A stretch of 64,000 nucleotides of DNA from Flavobacterium daemonense. GTDB taxonomy: Bacteria > Bacteroidota > Bacteroidia > Flavobacteriales > Flavobacteriaceae. The DNA lies in contig NZ_VJYD01000012.1 in NCBI RefSeq assembly GCF_007341385.1, forward strand, positions 1 to 64,000, read 5' to 3'. The notes under the pieces were generated by a model. That model saw nothing but the letters and a program-made list of their open reading frames with translations. It was not told where the DNA came from and made no database searches. Position numbers and translations under genes: made by a program. Shown piece after piece: positions 17,203 to 26,407 of the stretch. Within the stretch, counting starts at the first letter, position 1, and each line of letters begins with the position of its first letter.

Positions 17203-17880
17203 TCAAAATTCTTCGGTATCTAAAGCACGGTTTATAAATTCGTTTAAAGGTTTTAGAGCGATTAGTTTTTTGCTCATTTTTGAAACAAAATCTTTCTGTG
17301 TCACTTCAGAAATATCATATTTTTGAGTTGCAGTGAAACTTTTCAGTTTTAAAAATTCTATCGCCGGATGATCTTTTTCGTAACCGCGTGGCATGCTTTT
17401 AAGCGAATTGTTTTCATTGATGTCAAGACTTCCAAACTCTCTTTTAAAATCTTTATTGTTTAAGATTTCTTCTAAATCATCATAAAAAAACGCAATTTCT
17501 TTTCTGACTTTCTTTAAATCTTCTGACTCAGGAGAATAAAATCCGCCAGCGATAAAACTAGCGCCTTTTTCAATATGAACATAATATCCTGCACGGTTCA
17601 AACCCTTAGTTCCTCCCGAAATCCAAACGCCCAAATGTGCTTTGTATGGGGATTTGTCTTTAGAAAAACGAATATCTCGATTGATTCTGAAAGTACAGTT
17701 TTTGACTTCTAATAATTCTAGTGAAGGATCCAGCGGTTTCATAACTTCAAGAAAATCACTCACGAGTTGATGATAATCTTTTTTGAAGATTTCGTATCGT
17801 TTTTTATTTTCTTGAAACCATTCTCTATTATTGTTCTTTTTTAAATCGTCTAAAAATTGCAATGATTCTTTCGCTAGCAT
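17203..17880 (-). CDS. DUF2461 (TIGR02453) family protein
   Basis: A 225-residue member of the DUF2461/TIGR02453 family. Its features are visible: FLDDLKKNNNREWFQENK near the start, then NCTFRINRDIRFSKDKSPY, HLGVWISGG, GYYVHIEKG and FIAGGFYSPES. The protein is soluble with no signal peptide. Members are widespread in bacteria and fungi, but no reaction is established. It lies between two palindromic repeats, so it is probably transcribed alone. Confidence 0.88.
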   Translation of the reverse strand: MLAKESLQFLDDLKKNNNREWFQENKKRYEIFKKDYHQLVSDFLEVMKPLDPSLELLEVKNCTFRINRDIRFSKDKSPYKAHLGVWISGGTKGLNRAGYYVHIEKGASFIAGGFYSPESEDLKKVRKEIAFFYDDLEEILNNKDFKREFGSLDINENNSLKSMPRGYEKDHPAIEFLKLKSFTATQKYDISEVTQKDFVSKMSKKLIALKPLNEFINRALDTEEF

Positions 17881-17913
17881 ATTCTATGTTTTTGATTGCA
17901 GTTGTTTTTTTAG

Positions 17914-18031
17914 TTTGCCACTAATTACACGAATTTACACTAATTTTTTAATTGCTTGTTGTTCAACTTTGACAAAGTTCAAAACTTTGTCAAAGTTTTA
18001 ATTAGTGGAAATTCGTGTAATTAGTGGCAAA
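17914..18031. repeat. Compound palindromic repeat
   Basis: Outer 23-base perfect inverted arms (17914-17936 and 18009-18031, core GCCACTAATTACACGAA) enclose a second palindrome (17965-17997, AACTTTGACAAAGTT and AACTTTGTCAAAGTT). This is a nested two-palindrome element between the recF and DUF2461 genes. Confidence 0.85.
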
Positions 18032-18039
18032 AAAAAGCT

Positions 18040-19119
18040 TTACAAATTAAATATCTTATAACTCTGATGCGTTGATTTTACAATCGCTTCTGTTCGTTCT
18101 GGATGTGTATCAGAAATAAAAAGCTGCCCGAAAGTTTCGGTATTTACCATTTCAACAATTTTTGCAACACGGGTTTCGTCGAGTTTGTCAAAAATATCAT
18201 CAAATAATAAAATAGGTTTTACACCGCTTTTTTTCTTCAAAAATTCAAATTGCGCTAGTTTCAATGCAATCAAAAATGACTTTTGTTGTCCTTGCGATCC
18301 GAATTTTTTTATCGGATGCGAATCAATTTCAAAAGACAAATCATCCTTATGGATTCCAGAGGTGGTATACTGCAACGCTCTGTCCTTATTTATGTTTTCT
18401 TGCAATAAGCTCAAAAGGTCTTTTTCGAACAACTGACTTTCATAAACCAATTGTACTTTTTCTTCAGATCCCGTTATCGCGTGATGATGTATATTAAATA
18501 TAGGTATAAACTGTTCCAGAAAATCTTTTCGTTTTTCAAAAATCGATTTTCCAAATTCATTCAGCTGCTCATTATATATAGATAAGGTATCGTTGTCGAA
18601 AGTATGGTTGAGCGCAAAATATTTTAAAAGTGCATTTCGCTGTACAATTACTTTTTGGTACTGAATTAACTGATGCAGATAAGTCGAATCTAATTGCGAA
18701 ATAACGCTGTCCATGAATTTACGTCGCGTTTCGCTTCCTTCTACAATTAAATCTCGGTCGGCTGGCGAAATAATCACAAGCGGAATAAACCCAATATGAT
18801 CTGAGAATTTATCGTACGCTTTTCCGTTTCTTTTTAAAACCTTTTTTTGCCCTTTTTTTAAACTACAGACAATTTGTTCCGTTCTTTCGTTTTTTTCGAT
18901 TTCGGCATCAATTACAAAAAACTCTTCTCCGTGTTTTATATTTTGAACCGCCAGCGGATTAAAATAGCTTTTCCCGTAGGCTAAATGATAAATTGCATCT
19001 AATACATTGGTTTTGCCAATTCCGTTTTTCCCCACAAAACAGTTGATTTTGATGTCGAAATCAAAACTAGCTTCGGCGAAATTTTTATAATTGAATAAAG
19101 AAATTTTGTTTAAATGCAT
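18040..19119 (-). CDS. recF: DNA replication and repair protein RecF
   Basis: RecF helps load RecA at gapped DNA and belongs to the SMC-like ABC ATPases. The 359-residue frame from ATG 19119 begins MHLNKISLFNYKNF, the canonical RecF start. The open frame continues 36 codons upstream, but that part is Cys/Phe-rich and unlike the family. Walker A is GKNGIGKT (30-37). The signature region and Walker B appear late as GSQGQQKSFLIALKLA and ILLFDDIFDKLD. The gene stands apart from dnaA/dnaN, and is divergent from the TPR protein gene. Confidence 0.93.
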   Translation of the reverse strand: MHLNKISLFNYKNFAEASFDFDIKINCFVGKNGIGKTNVLDAIYHLAYGKSYFNPLAVQNIKHGEEFFVIDAEIEKNERTEQIVCSLKKGQKKVLKRNGKAYDKFSDHIGFIPLVIISPADRDLIVEGSETRRKFMDSVISQLDSTYLHQLIQYQKVIVQRNALLKYFALNHTFDNDTLSIYNEQLNEFGKSIFEKRKDFLEQFIPIFNIHHHAITGSEEKVQLVYESQLFEKDLLSLLQENINKDRALQYTTSGIHKDDLSFEIDSHPIKKFGSQGQQKSFLIALKLAQFEFLKKKSGVKPILLFDDIFDKLDETRVAKIVEMVNTETFGQLFISDTHPERTEAIVKSTHQSYKIFNL

Positions 19120-19303
19120 TTTTGAGATTCTAAAAAGAAAATTACCGTTTTGAAAACAGCAAATTGAGATTGTAAAATTATCTAATTTAATCGATATAAT
19201 TTGGCTTTCGCACCGTTTCAAACTCAATTATTTTCCCGCTTCCGCGAAAGGGCGCGCTTGGCGAAAAATTATTTTTTTTAAAATAGTGATAAAATTGATT
19301 TTT

Positions 19304-19336
19304 TTTGCCTCAGTTTCAAGAAAAATTTTATTTTTG
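19304..19336 (+). promoter_or_regulatory. Predicted Bacteroidota promoter for the TPR protein gene
   Basis: TTTG at 19304-19307 and TATTTTTG at 19329-19336 are separated by 21 bases, matching the TTTG-N19-21-TAnnTTTG consensus. The start codon is 22 bases after the -7 box. This is the best full promoter match in the window. Confidence 0.65.
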
Positions 19337-19358
19337 CCGTTCACTAAATTATTTTTAA

Positions 19359-20138
19359 ATGGCAACTTACAATAAAAGAGGATATAAGACACCAAAAGAG
19401 AAGGAAGTTAAAGAGGTTAATGAAGAACAACAAGTAATTATTGACGAAAAAGACAGCACAACTGCTGGTGTTTTTTCAAAATTAGATGAGACAGCTTCAA
19501 AAACTGAGGATTGGGTGGCTAAAAATCAAAAAATCATTCTTGGTTTAGTTGCAGGTATTGCGGTGGCTACAATTGGTTATTTGGCTTACCAAAAATTTAT
19601 TGAAACTCCTAAACAAGACGAAGCTGCAAATGAAATGTTTGTTGCACAACAAAACTTTCAAAAAGCAGTTGACGGTGTAGCGAGTGATTCATTATATAAA
19701 TTAGCATTAAACGGTTCTGAAGGTAAATTTGGATTTGTTAAAATTGCTGACGAATATTCTGGAACAGATGCTGGTAACTTAGCAAACTACTATGCTGGTA
19801 TGGCATATTTGAATACTGGAAAATTTGATGACGCCATCAAATATCTTGGAGAGTTTAAATCTCAAGATGCAATTCTAGGCGCTTTGGCAACTGGTGCAAT
19901 TGGAGATGCATATTCTCAAAAAAATAATCAAAAAGAAGCTTTAAGCTATTATGTAAAAGCTGCTGAAACTAACAAAAACGATTTTACTACACCTCGTTTC
20001 TTGTTGAAAGCTGCTAAAACTGCAATCGCTTTAGGTCAAAAAGAAGATGCTTTAAAATACTTAAATGATATTAAAGACAACTTCGATGCAACTCCAGAAG
20101 CTGCTTCTGTAGATGTATTGATCGGATTAGCACAATAA
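19359..20138 (+). CDS. TPR-containing single-pass membrane protein
   Basis: A 259-residue protein with a charged cytosolic N-terminus (1-55), one membrane helix (about 59-76) and a periplasmic TPR domain (about 90-255) with repeats such as NLANYYAGMAYLNTGKFDDAIKYL. The layout is that of YfgM-like proteins, which bind periplasmic chaperones and the Sec translocon, but the assignment rests on architecture only. It lies just upstream of ribH, 108 bases apart, and may be co-transcribed with it. Confidence 0.82.
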   Translation: MATYNKRGYKTPKEKEVKEVNEEQQVIIDEKDSTTAGVFSKLDETASKTEDWVAKNQKIILGLVAGIAVATIGYLAYQKFIETPKQDEAANEMFVAQQNFQKAVDGVASDSLYKLALNGSEGKFGFVKIADEYSGTDAGNLANYYAGMAYLNTGKFDDAIKYLGEFKSQDAILGALATGAIGDAYSQKNNQKEALSYYVKAAETNKNDFTTPRFLLKAAKTAIALGQKEDALKYLNDIKDNFDATPEAASVDVLIGLAQ

Positions 20139-20246
20139 TTTAATTTATAGAGTTCAGATTTTAGATTTTAGATTCGTATTTTAGCAATCTGAAATCTATT
20201 CCGTCCCGAAGTTTTCGGGATTAGGACTAAAATCTAAAATTTAAAG

Positions 20247-20819
20247 ATGGCTACTGAAAATAAAAATTTATCAGAATACGATAAAAACACAATCCCAAAT
20301 GCGAAAGACTTTCGATTTGGGATTGTTGTTTCTGAGTGGAACGACACTATAACAGAAGGACTTTATAATGGTGCTTTTGATGCATTAATTGATTGCGATG
20401 TACCAGCACAGCAAATTATTCGCTGGAATGTTCCGGGGAGTTTTGAGCTTATTTATGGCGCAAAAAAAATGCTTCAGACACAAAATGTTGATGCGGTAAT
20501 TGTAATTGGATGTGTAATTCAAGGAGAAACAAAACATTTTGATTTTGTATGCGAAGGCGTAACGCAAGGAATCAAAGATTTGAATGTTCAAACGGATATT
20601 CCTGTTATTTTCTGTGTTTTAACAGATAATAATATGCAACAGTCAATTGACAGAAGCGGCGGTGCTCATGGAAACAAAGGAACTGAAGCAGCGATTGCAG
20701 CGATCAAAATGGCGTATATCCGTCAGCAAGCTTCGATTTCGCATCCTTTTAACCAACCATTATTGTCTACAGGCGCGCTTCAAATCGAAGATAAGCCTAG
20801 AGAAATCGAGAACGAATAA
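20247..20819 (+). CDS. ribH: 6,7-dimethyl-8-ribityllumazine synthase
   Basis: RibH condenses the ribitylamino-uracil with dihydroxybutanone phosphate, the penultimate step of riboflavin synthesis. The 190-residue protein has the substrate-binding Trp31 (SEWN), VPGSFELIYGAKK (62-74), and GETKHFDFV with the catalytic His97. Residues from about 165 to 190 form an extra C-terminal tail compared with the about 155-residue family core. No other rib gene is adjacent and no FMN riboswitch is recognisable in the leader. A terminator follows. Confidence 0.95.
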   Translation: MATENKNLSEYDKNTIPNAKDFRFGIVVSEWNDTITEGLYNGAFDALIDCDVPAQQIIRWNVPGSFELIYGAKKMLQTQNVDAVIVIGCVIQGETKHFDFVCEGVTQGIKDLNVQTDIPVIFCVLTDNNMQQSIDRSGGAHGNKGTEAAIAAIKMAYIRQQASISHPFNQPLLSTGALQIEDKPREIENE

Positions 20820-20843
20820 AACACAATTGTTTTAAAAAATACT

Positions 20844-20880
20844 AAAACCTATACTGTGTAAAATAGTATAGGTTTTTTGT
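20844..20880 (+). terminator. Intrinsic terminator after ribH
   Basis: Stem AAAACCTATACT/AGTATAGGTTTT with an eight-base loop is followed by a T-rich tail. Confidence 0.8.
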
Positions 20881-20924
20881 TTTTTTTATGACGTCAGATG
20901 TTCAGAATCACAATCAAAATTCAT

Positions 20925-20932
20925 TAAATTTG
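20925..20932 (+). promoter_or_regulatory. Predicted -7 element upstream of mutL
   Basis: TAAATTTG matches TAnnTTTG. It lies about 95 bases before the mutL ATG and after the ribH terminator. No clear -33 TTG is seen. Confidence 0.45.
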
Positions 20933-21027
20933 TACAGCTTGGTTTTTTAAAATCGGAGCAAACTAACAATATCAATCTTAGATTTTTAAATAAAATCAAA
21001 AGAGAAACTTTTAACCCAAATTTTTTA

Positions 21028-22968
21028 ATGTCGAGTATAATTCAATTACTTCCTGATCACGTTGCTAACCAGATTGCTGCCGGAGAAGTGGTTCAAAGAC
21101 CAGCTTCTGTGGTAAAAGAATTATTAGAAAATGCTGTTGATGCAAAAGCAACCGATATTAAATTGATTATCAAAGATGCGGGCAAATCTTTAGTTCAGGT
21201 TATTGACAATGGAGTTGGAATGACGGTTACTGATGCGCGTTTGTGTTTTGCACGTCATGCTACCTCAAAAATTCGTCAGGCCGAAGATTTGTTTTCACTT
21301 GGCACAAAGGGTTTTCGTGGAGAAGCGTTGGCTTCAATCGCAGCGATCGCGCACATGGAAATGAAAACCAAGCAAGATCAAGACGAACTTGGAACGCACA
21401 TTGTTATTGAAGGAAGTAAATTTGTTTCGCAGGAAGTAGCGGTTTTGCCAAAAGGAACTTCATTTGCGGTTAAAAACTTATTTTTTAATATTCCGGCACG
21501 TCGTAATTTCTTAAAGTCGGATACGGTTGAGTTTCGTCATGTTATGGATGAATTTCAACGTGTGGCGCTAGCGCATCCTAATATTCATTTTAGTTTTTAT
21601 CATAACGGAAGCGAATTATATAACCTTCCGTCTGCTGGATATCGCCAGAGAATTGTGGGAATTATGTCGGGTAAAACCAACGAAAAATTAGTTCCTGTAA
21701 ATGAAGATACAGAGATTATAAATATTCAGGGATTTGTCTGTAAACCAGAATTTGCGAAAAAAAGCAGGGGAGAGCAGTTCTTTTTTGTAAATGATCGTTT
21801 TATAAAAAGTGGTTACCTTCATCATGCTGTTATGGCGGCCTATGACGGACTTTTGAAAGATGGTTCACAGCCGAGTTATTTCTTGTATCTGCAAGTGCCA
21901 CCAAATACAATCGATATTAATATTCATCCAACTAAAACAGAAATTAAGTTTGATGATGAACAGGCGCTTTACGCCATTTTAAGAGCGTCAATTAAACATA
22001 GTTTAGGTCAGTTTAATGTGGCTCCAGTTTTAGATTTTGACCGCGATTCAAATTTAGATACGCCTTATCATTACAAAGATGTAGAAGCGGAGATTCCGAC
22101 AATTCAAGTTGATGGAACATTTAACCCTTTTACAGATGACAAAACGAATCAGCATTATGCAAAATCAGGTTCTGGATCATGTTCAGGTGGTTATAGCTCA
22201 GGTTCTTCATCTTCTTCGGGTTCTTCTTATTCCGGATCTTCATATTCGGGATATTCAAAAAGAGTTGAGCCAACGGTAAGTTGGGAAAGCTTGTATGTTG
22301 GTTTGGATACAGAAAATCCAGAAACGATTGAGAGTTCGCCTTTTAACTTCGAAAATGAAGAAGTAACTTCTTCATTGTTTAATGACGATGAGGTCGAACA
22401 GGTTAGCCAGAAAACGTATCAAATTCATAAAAAATATATTGTTTCGCCAATCAAATCAGGAATGATTATTGTTGATCAGCAACGCGCGCATCAGCGTATT
22501 TTGTACGAACAGTTTTTGCTGAATATGACCGTTAATCAGGCTTCAAGCCAGCAATTGCTTTTTCCATTGGATTTGTTTTATTCAGCTGTTGAAATGAAAT
22601 TGATAGAAGAATTAAAACCTTCGCTTGAAACAACCGGATTTATTTTTGATGCTTCAAAAACGGATCATATCGTAATTTCGGGAATTCCGGTAAATATTAC
22701 CGAAAGTGAAGTTTCGATAGTTATAGATCAATTGTTGAGTGATTTACAGGACGGAATTCCGGCGAGCAGTTATAGTCAAAATGATACCATTGCAAAATCA
22801 ATGGCCAAAAGTTTAGCGGTTAAAACAGGATCTTATTTAACCGAGAAAGAGCAGGATAATCTTGTAAGCGGTTTGTTTGCTTGCAAAGATCCAAATATTT
22901 CACCTTTTCAAAAACCTACTTTCATCACGATGCGTGTTGAAGATATAGATAAAAAATTTGCCTTATGA
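21028..22968 (+). CDS. mutL: DNA mismatch repair protein MutL (endonuclease motifs absent)
   Basis: MutL links mismatch recognition by MutS to strand removal. The N-terminal GHL ATPase domain is intact: ENAVDA (34-39), DNGVGM (60-65), GFRGEALASI (95-104). A Ser/Gly/Tyr-rich linker (about 378-411) leads to the C-terminal dimerisation domain. In nuclease-active MutL this domain carries DQHA-xx-E-xxxx-E, ACxxA and CPHGRP. Here the segments read DQQRAHQRILYE (483-494), with His to Gln485 and Glu to Gln489, and ACKDPNISPFQKPTF (618-632), with the CPHGRP Cys and His gone. This form should not nick DNA. The stop overlaps the next start by four bases (ATGA), so mutL and the rhomboid are coupled. Confidence 0.93.
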   Translation: MSSIIQLLPDHVANQIAAGEVVQRPASVVKELLENAVDAKATDIKLIIKDAGKSLVQVIDNGVGMTVTDARLCFARHATSKIRQAEDLFSLGTKGFRGEALASIAAIAHMEMKTKQDQDELGTHIVIEGSKFVSQEVAVLPKGTSFAVKNLFFNIPARRNFLKSDTVEFRHVMDEFQRVALAHPNIHFSFYHNGSELYNLPSAGYRQRIVGIMSGKTNEKLVPVNEDTEIINIQGFVCKPEFAKKSRGEQFFFVNDRFIKSGYLHHAVMAAYDGLLKDGSQPSYFLYLQVPPNTIDINIHPTKTEIKFDDEQALYAILRASIKHSLGQFNVAPVLDFDRDSNLDTPYHYKDVEAEIPTIQVDGTFNPFTDDKTNQHYAKSGSGSCSGGYSSGSSSSSGSSYSGSSYSGYSKRVEPTVSWESLYVGLDTENPETIESSPFNFENEEVTSSLFNDDEVEQVSQKTYQIHKKYIVSPIKSGMIIVDQQRAHQRILYEQFLLNMTVNQASSQQLLFPLDLFYSAVEMKLIEELKPSLETTGFIFDASKTDHIVISGIPVNITESEVSIVIDQLLSDLQDGIPASSYSQNDTIAKSMAKSLAVKTGSYLTEKEQDNLVSGLFACKDPNISPFQKPTFITMRVEDIDKKFAL

Positions 22969-23714
22969 TGAATGTTACTCCAGTTGTAAAACAGCTGTTA
23001 ATTATTAATATTATCTTTTTTATTGGTGCTCAACTAGTACCAGTTTCTTATGAATATTTAGCACTTTTTTTTCCTGAAAATCCAGGATTTAAAGTTTGGC
23101 AGCCTATTACGCATATGTTTATGCATGGCAGTTTTGCCCACATTGCATTCAATATGTTTGCGCTTTATTCTTTTGGATCAACCTTGGAACATTTTTGGGG
23201 CGCGAAGAAATTTTTGTTCTTCTACATTTCCTGCGGATTAGGAGCTGCATTGGTTAATTTTGCTGTTAATTACTATTTCTATCAAGATGCTATGAATATT
23301 TTGATGGCAAATGGATTTAGTAAAACCCAAATTTTGCAGGTAATTGATCAAGGTAAAATAATTACAAGTTGGAATGATCTTTTGACTCCGTCGCAAATCA
23401 AACACCTTTTTGATGCTTATTTTGGTTCTGTTGTTGGTGCTTCTGGTGCTATTTATGGATTGCTGATTGCTTTTACTTTTATGTTTCCAAATGAAGAACT
23501 TGGAATTATGTTTATCCCAATTCCAATAAAAGCGAAGTATTTTGTACCAATTTATATGATTTTGTTTGATGGGCTTTTCGGAATTTTTGGAAATTCTCTA
23601 ATTGGAATTGACTCAGGAATTGCACATTATGCGCATATTGGCGGTGCACTTTTCGGATTTTTAATAATGTGGTATTGGAAAAAAAATCAGTTTAATAACA
23701 ATCGTTGGAATTAA
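22965..23714 (+). CDS. Rhomboid-family intramembrane serine protease
   Basis: A 249-residue rhomboid protease. It shows the HGSFAHIAFNM segment (54-64), the catalytic Ser160 in VVGASGAIYG (157-166) and the catalytic His224 in AHYAHIGGALFGF. About six membrane helices cover the protein. A loop of about 45 residues (108-152) between helices 3 and 4 is longer than in GlpG. The start overlaps the mutL stop, and a second ATG one codon later is also possible. It is followed 46 bases later by a second rhomboid. The substrate is unknown. Confidence 0.9.
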   Translation: MMNVTPVVKQLLIINIIFFIGAQLVPVSYEYLALFFPENPGFKVWQPITHMFMHGSFAHIAFNMFALYSFGSTLEHFWGAKKFLFFYISCGLGAALVNFAVNYYFYQDAMNILMANGFSKTQILQVIDQGKIITSWNDLLTPSQIKHLFDAYFGSVVGASGAIYGLLIAFTFMFPNEELGIMFIPIPIKAKYFVPIYMILFDGLFGIFGNSLIGIDSGIAHYAHIGGALFGFLIMWYWKKNQFNNNRWN

Positions 23715-23760
23715 TTTTTAACTTTAATTTATTAACTTTAAAAAACGAAACGAAGACTTT

Positions 23761-24624
23761 ATGAATATTCTTGATGATTTAAAACTGCAATACAAGCTTG
23801 GCGGCATCGCCATGCGAGTTATTTATTGGAATGTTGCATGTTTTTTAATTTCTTTAGTTTTCTATAAGTTTTCAATTGGCCAGTTTGATTTCCCTAATTG
23901 GCTTGCATTATCTTCAGATCCTCAGGTTTTTATGTTTAAGCCTTGGACGTTTTTAACATATGCATTTTTTCATTTCGGATTTATGCATTTGTTGTTTAAT
24001 ATGCTCGTTTTGAACTTTGCAAGCAATTTATTCCTGACTTTCTTTTCTCAAAAACAATATCTAGGTCTTTATATTTTAGGCGCTATATTTTCAGGAATTG
24101 TATTTGCTTTAAGTTTCTATATTTTAGGTAATTCTGCTTCAATAGTTGGAGCTTCAGCGGCAATCATGGCAATTTTAGTTGCCGCAACAACTTATCAGCC
24201 TTTAATGAATGTTAGATTGTTGTTTTTCGGAAATTTAAAACTCTGGCATATTACTGGCGTAATTTTACTTTTAGACTTAATGCAGTTCCGTCTTGAAAAT
24301 ATGGGAGGACATATTTCGCATTTGGCTGGAGCATTCTTCGGATTTATATTTATAAAATTGCTTCAAAACGGTACTGATTTAAGTATCATTGTTTCTAAAG
24401 TATTAGACTTTTTTGCTAATTTATTTAGAAAATCCCCAACGACCCCATTTACTAAAGTTCATAAAAATTACAAAAAACCTACGGAAAAAGTGACGACATC
24501 AAGAATTGTTACGAAAGACAAAACGCAACAACAAATTGATGAAATCTTGGATAAAATTAGTCAGTCTGGCTATGATTGTCTAACAAAAGAAGAAAAAGAG
24601 TTTCTATTTAGAGCTGGAAAATAA
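23761..24624 (+). CDS. Second rhomboid-family protein (GASA active site)
   Basis: A 287-residue rhomboid with a membrane core (about 18-215) and a hydrophilic, Lys-rich cytosolic tail (about 220-287). HFGFMHLLFNM (71-81) and the catalytic pair Ser132 and His187 (GGHISHLAG, 182-190) are present, but the GxSG motif reads GASA. The Gly after the serine is lost, which may lower or alter activity. It is closely spaced after the first rhomboid and before the EEP hydrolase gene (17 bases), so all three genes behind mutL form one probable operon. Confidence 0.87.
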   Translation: MNILDDLKLQYKLGGIAMRVIYWNVACFLISLVFYKFSIGQFDFPNWLALSSDPQVFMFKPWTFLTYAFFHFGFMHLLFNMLVLNFASNLFLTFFSQKQYLGLYILGAIFSGIVFALSFYILGNSASIVGASAAIMAILVAATTYQPLMNVRLLFFGNLKLWHITGVILLLDLMQFRLENMGGHISHLAGAFFGFIFIKLLQNGTDLSIIVSKVLDFFANLFRKSPTTPFTKVHKNYKKPTEKVTTSRIVTKDKTQQQIDEILDKISQSGYDCLTKEEKEFLFRAGK

Positions 24625-24641
24625 TCCTTTTAGCAAATAAT

Positions 24642-25694
24642 ATGAAAAACCTTTCGTGGTTTAATAAAATAATGTTCTTATTGAATATAGTCCTAACTGT
24701 GCTTACATTTAGCGTCTATATTTTGCCATTTTTAGCACCTAAAAGTTTCCCGCTTTTATCGGTGCTTACTTTGTTTATGCCTGCTTTTTTTGTGGCTAAT
24801 GGATTGTTCTTTGTTTACTGGGCAATTCAGTTTAAAAAACGCATGATTTTATCTGGTCTGGTTTTGTTGATGGGAATTACTTTTATCAGCAAATTTTATA
24901 AATTCTCAGCAAAGGAATATGTCAAAGACGAAAGAGACTTCTCTATTATGAGTTATAATGTACGTCTGTTTAATGTTTTTAAATGGCTGGATCGAGATGA
25001 TATTCCTGAAAATATCAAGGCTTTTATAGATGAAAAAGATCCTGATATTTTATGCATTCAGGAGTATTCAAATTCTGCTCATTTGGATTTAAAAGTGTAT
25101 CCACACCGCTATATTTTTATCGATGGAAATCAAATAAAGACGGGACAAGCTATTTTCTCTAAATTTCCGATTATTGATGAAGGAAATATCATTTTTCCAA
25201 AATCAGATAATAATGTGGTTTATGCTGATATTAAGCGCGGAAAAGATATTATCCGTGTTTATAATATGCATTTACAGTCAATTAAGATTTCTCCCGATGT
25301 AAGCAAGATTTCAAATGATATTGATAGTGTAAACCAGAAAAAATCACAGTTAATTTATACTAGAATCAGCAAAGGATTTAGGCAACAGCAAGAACAAGCT
25401 GAGATTTTTAAAGAGCATATTAAAAAATGCAAATACCCTATTATTATCTGTGGAGACATGAATAATAGTCCGTTTTCGTATGTTTATCGAAATATCAAAG
25501 GAAAACTTAAAGATGCCTTTGAAGAAGCTGGAGAAGGCTTTGGGGCAACTTATAAGTTTAAATATTATCCTGCACGAATCGATTATATTTTTACGGATAC
25601 TAAAATGAAAGTAAAACAATTTGAAAGTTTTCCTGATTTTGAAAATTCAGATCATTATCCAATAATGACAAGAGTTTCAATAGATCAATTTTAG
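24642..25694 (+). CDS. Membrane-anchored endonuclease/exonuclease/phosphatase family protein
   Basis: A 350-residue protein with three N-terminal hydrophobic segments (about 8-30, 38-60, 66-84), followed by an EEP domain (about 100-348). Catalytic motifs are visible: MSYNVRLFN, DILCIQEYS with the metal-binding Glu, YNMHLQS, ICGDMNNSP and the final SDHYPIM. Substrates of EEP enzymes range from DNA to phosphoinositides and sphingomyelin, so the reaction is not predictable. The active domain is probably periplasmic. It ends the mutL operon. Confidence 0.87.
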   Translation: MKNLSWFNKIMFLLNIVLTVLTFSVYILPFLAPKSFPLLSVLTLFMPAFFVANGLFFVYWAIQFKKRMILSGLVLLMGITFISKFYKFSAKEYVKDERDFSIMSYNVRLFNVFKWLDRDDIPENIKAFIDEKDPDILCIQEYSNSAHLDLKVYPHRYIFIDGNQIKTGQAIFSKFPIIDEGNIIFPKSDNNVVYADIKRGKDIIRVYNMHLQSIKISPDVSKISNDIDSVNQKKSQLIYTRISKGFRQQQEQAEIFKEHIKKCKYPIIICGDMNNSPFSYVYRNIKGKLKDAFEEAGEGFGATYKFKYYPARIDYIFTDTKMKVKQFESFPDFENSDHYPIMTRVSIDQF

Positions 25695-25774
25695 AGGAAA
25701 GTTAGAAGTTGCTTGTTATAAGTTGTGAGTAAATGTTGAAAGTTAAATAAAACTCATAACTTCTAACCTATAAC

Positions 25775-26389
25775 TTAGACTATTTTCTGAGTCTTTAAGT
25801 AATCCATTGCAAATTTCCCTTCGTTAAAAAGCAAATCTAAAACACTTAGGTTGTTTATAAAACCATGTTTGTCATCAAAAACCTGAGTATATTTTTCGAA
25901 AGAATTGGTGTCTTTTTTGCCGTTTGCCAAATACCTGAAATCTGAAATGTTTTCAACTTCATGAAAGTATTCTGTCGTTTTTCCAAACTCTAATTTCATT
26001 CTAAGACATTTTGTAACGATGTCAAAAACTTCTAAGTTCAAATCCATTAAGAAATTATGTTTTTTTTCGAAAATAGGAGTAATGTCATCTTCAAAAAACT
26101 CAAAAAATGGCGAACTTCTGTAAGCAGCTTCTAAGGATTTAAAATGCTGTTTTTGCCAATCAAATTCATTTTCGATCAAAACATCTTTGGTTTTTTGATG
26201 CGTTGATTTTGAATGTTTGATAGGAATATTTAATAACTGAATTCCGTTTGGACTATAGATATAAGTACGATTTCTATTCGTCTGCTTCTGAAAATTATCT
26301 TCCATTTCAAAAGTAACCGTCTTAGATTGAGCCATTACTGCAAAGTGACTGATTGATGGAAAATAGGTAGGAAGTAATAAAGAGTTCAT
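25775..26389 (-). CDS. WbqC-family protein
   Basis: A 204-residue WbqC-like protein. Family segments are visible: LLPTYFPSISHFAVMAQ at the start, NRTYIYSPNGIQLLNIPI, TKDVLIENEFDWQKQHFKSL and AYRSSPFFEFFEDDI. WbqC genes were first noted in O-antigen clusters and are proposed to act on glycan precursors, but no reaction is established. Here it is outside any polysaccharide cluster, downstream of lepB in the leftward operon, separated by an 18-base-armed palindrome. Confidence 0.85.
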   Translation of the reverse strand: MNSLLLPTYFPSISHFAVMAQSKTVTFEMEDNFQKQTNRNRTYIYSPNGIQLLNIPIKHSKSTHQKTKDVLIENEFDWQKQHFKSLEAAYRSSPFFEFFEDDITPIFEKKHNFLMDLNLEVFDIVTKCLRMKLEFGKTTEYFHEVENISDFRYLANGKKDTNSFEKYTQVFDDKHGFINNLSVLDLLFNEGKFAMDYLKTQKIV

Positions 26390-26407
26390 TTTGATTTTAG
26401 TTTAATC

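Noticed and set aside
1069..18031. CRISPR array from repeated intergenic words
   Set aside because: The repeats are palindromes at scattered positions with coding genes between them, without regular spacers or cas genes.
19230..19262. GC-rich patch upstream of recF
   Set aside because: CCCGCTTCCGCGAAAGGGCG stands out in an A/T-rich gap but has no gene, clear hairpin partner or known motif.
20139..20246. FMN riboswitch upstream of ribH
   Set aside because: The 108-base gap is a short inverted repeat (TTTTAGATT words) without the conserved RFN helices.
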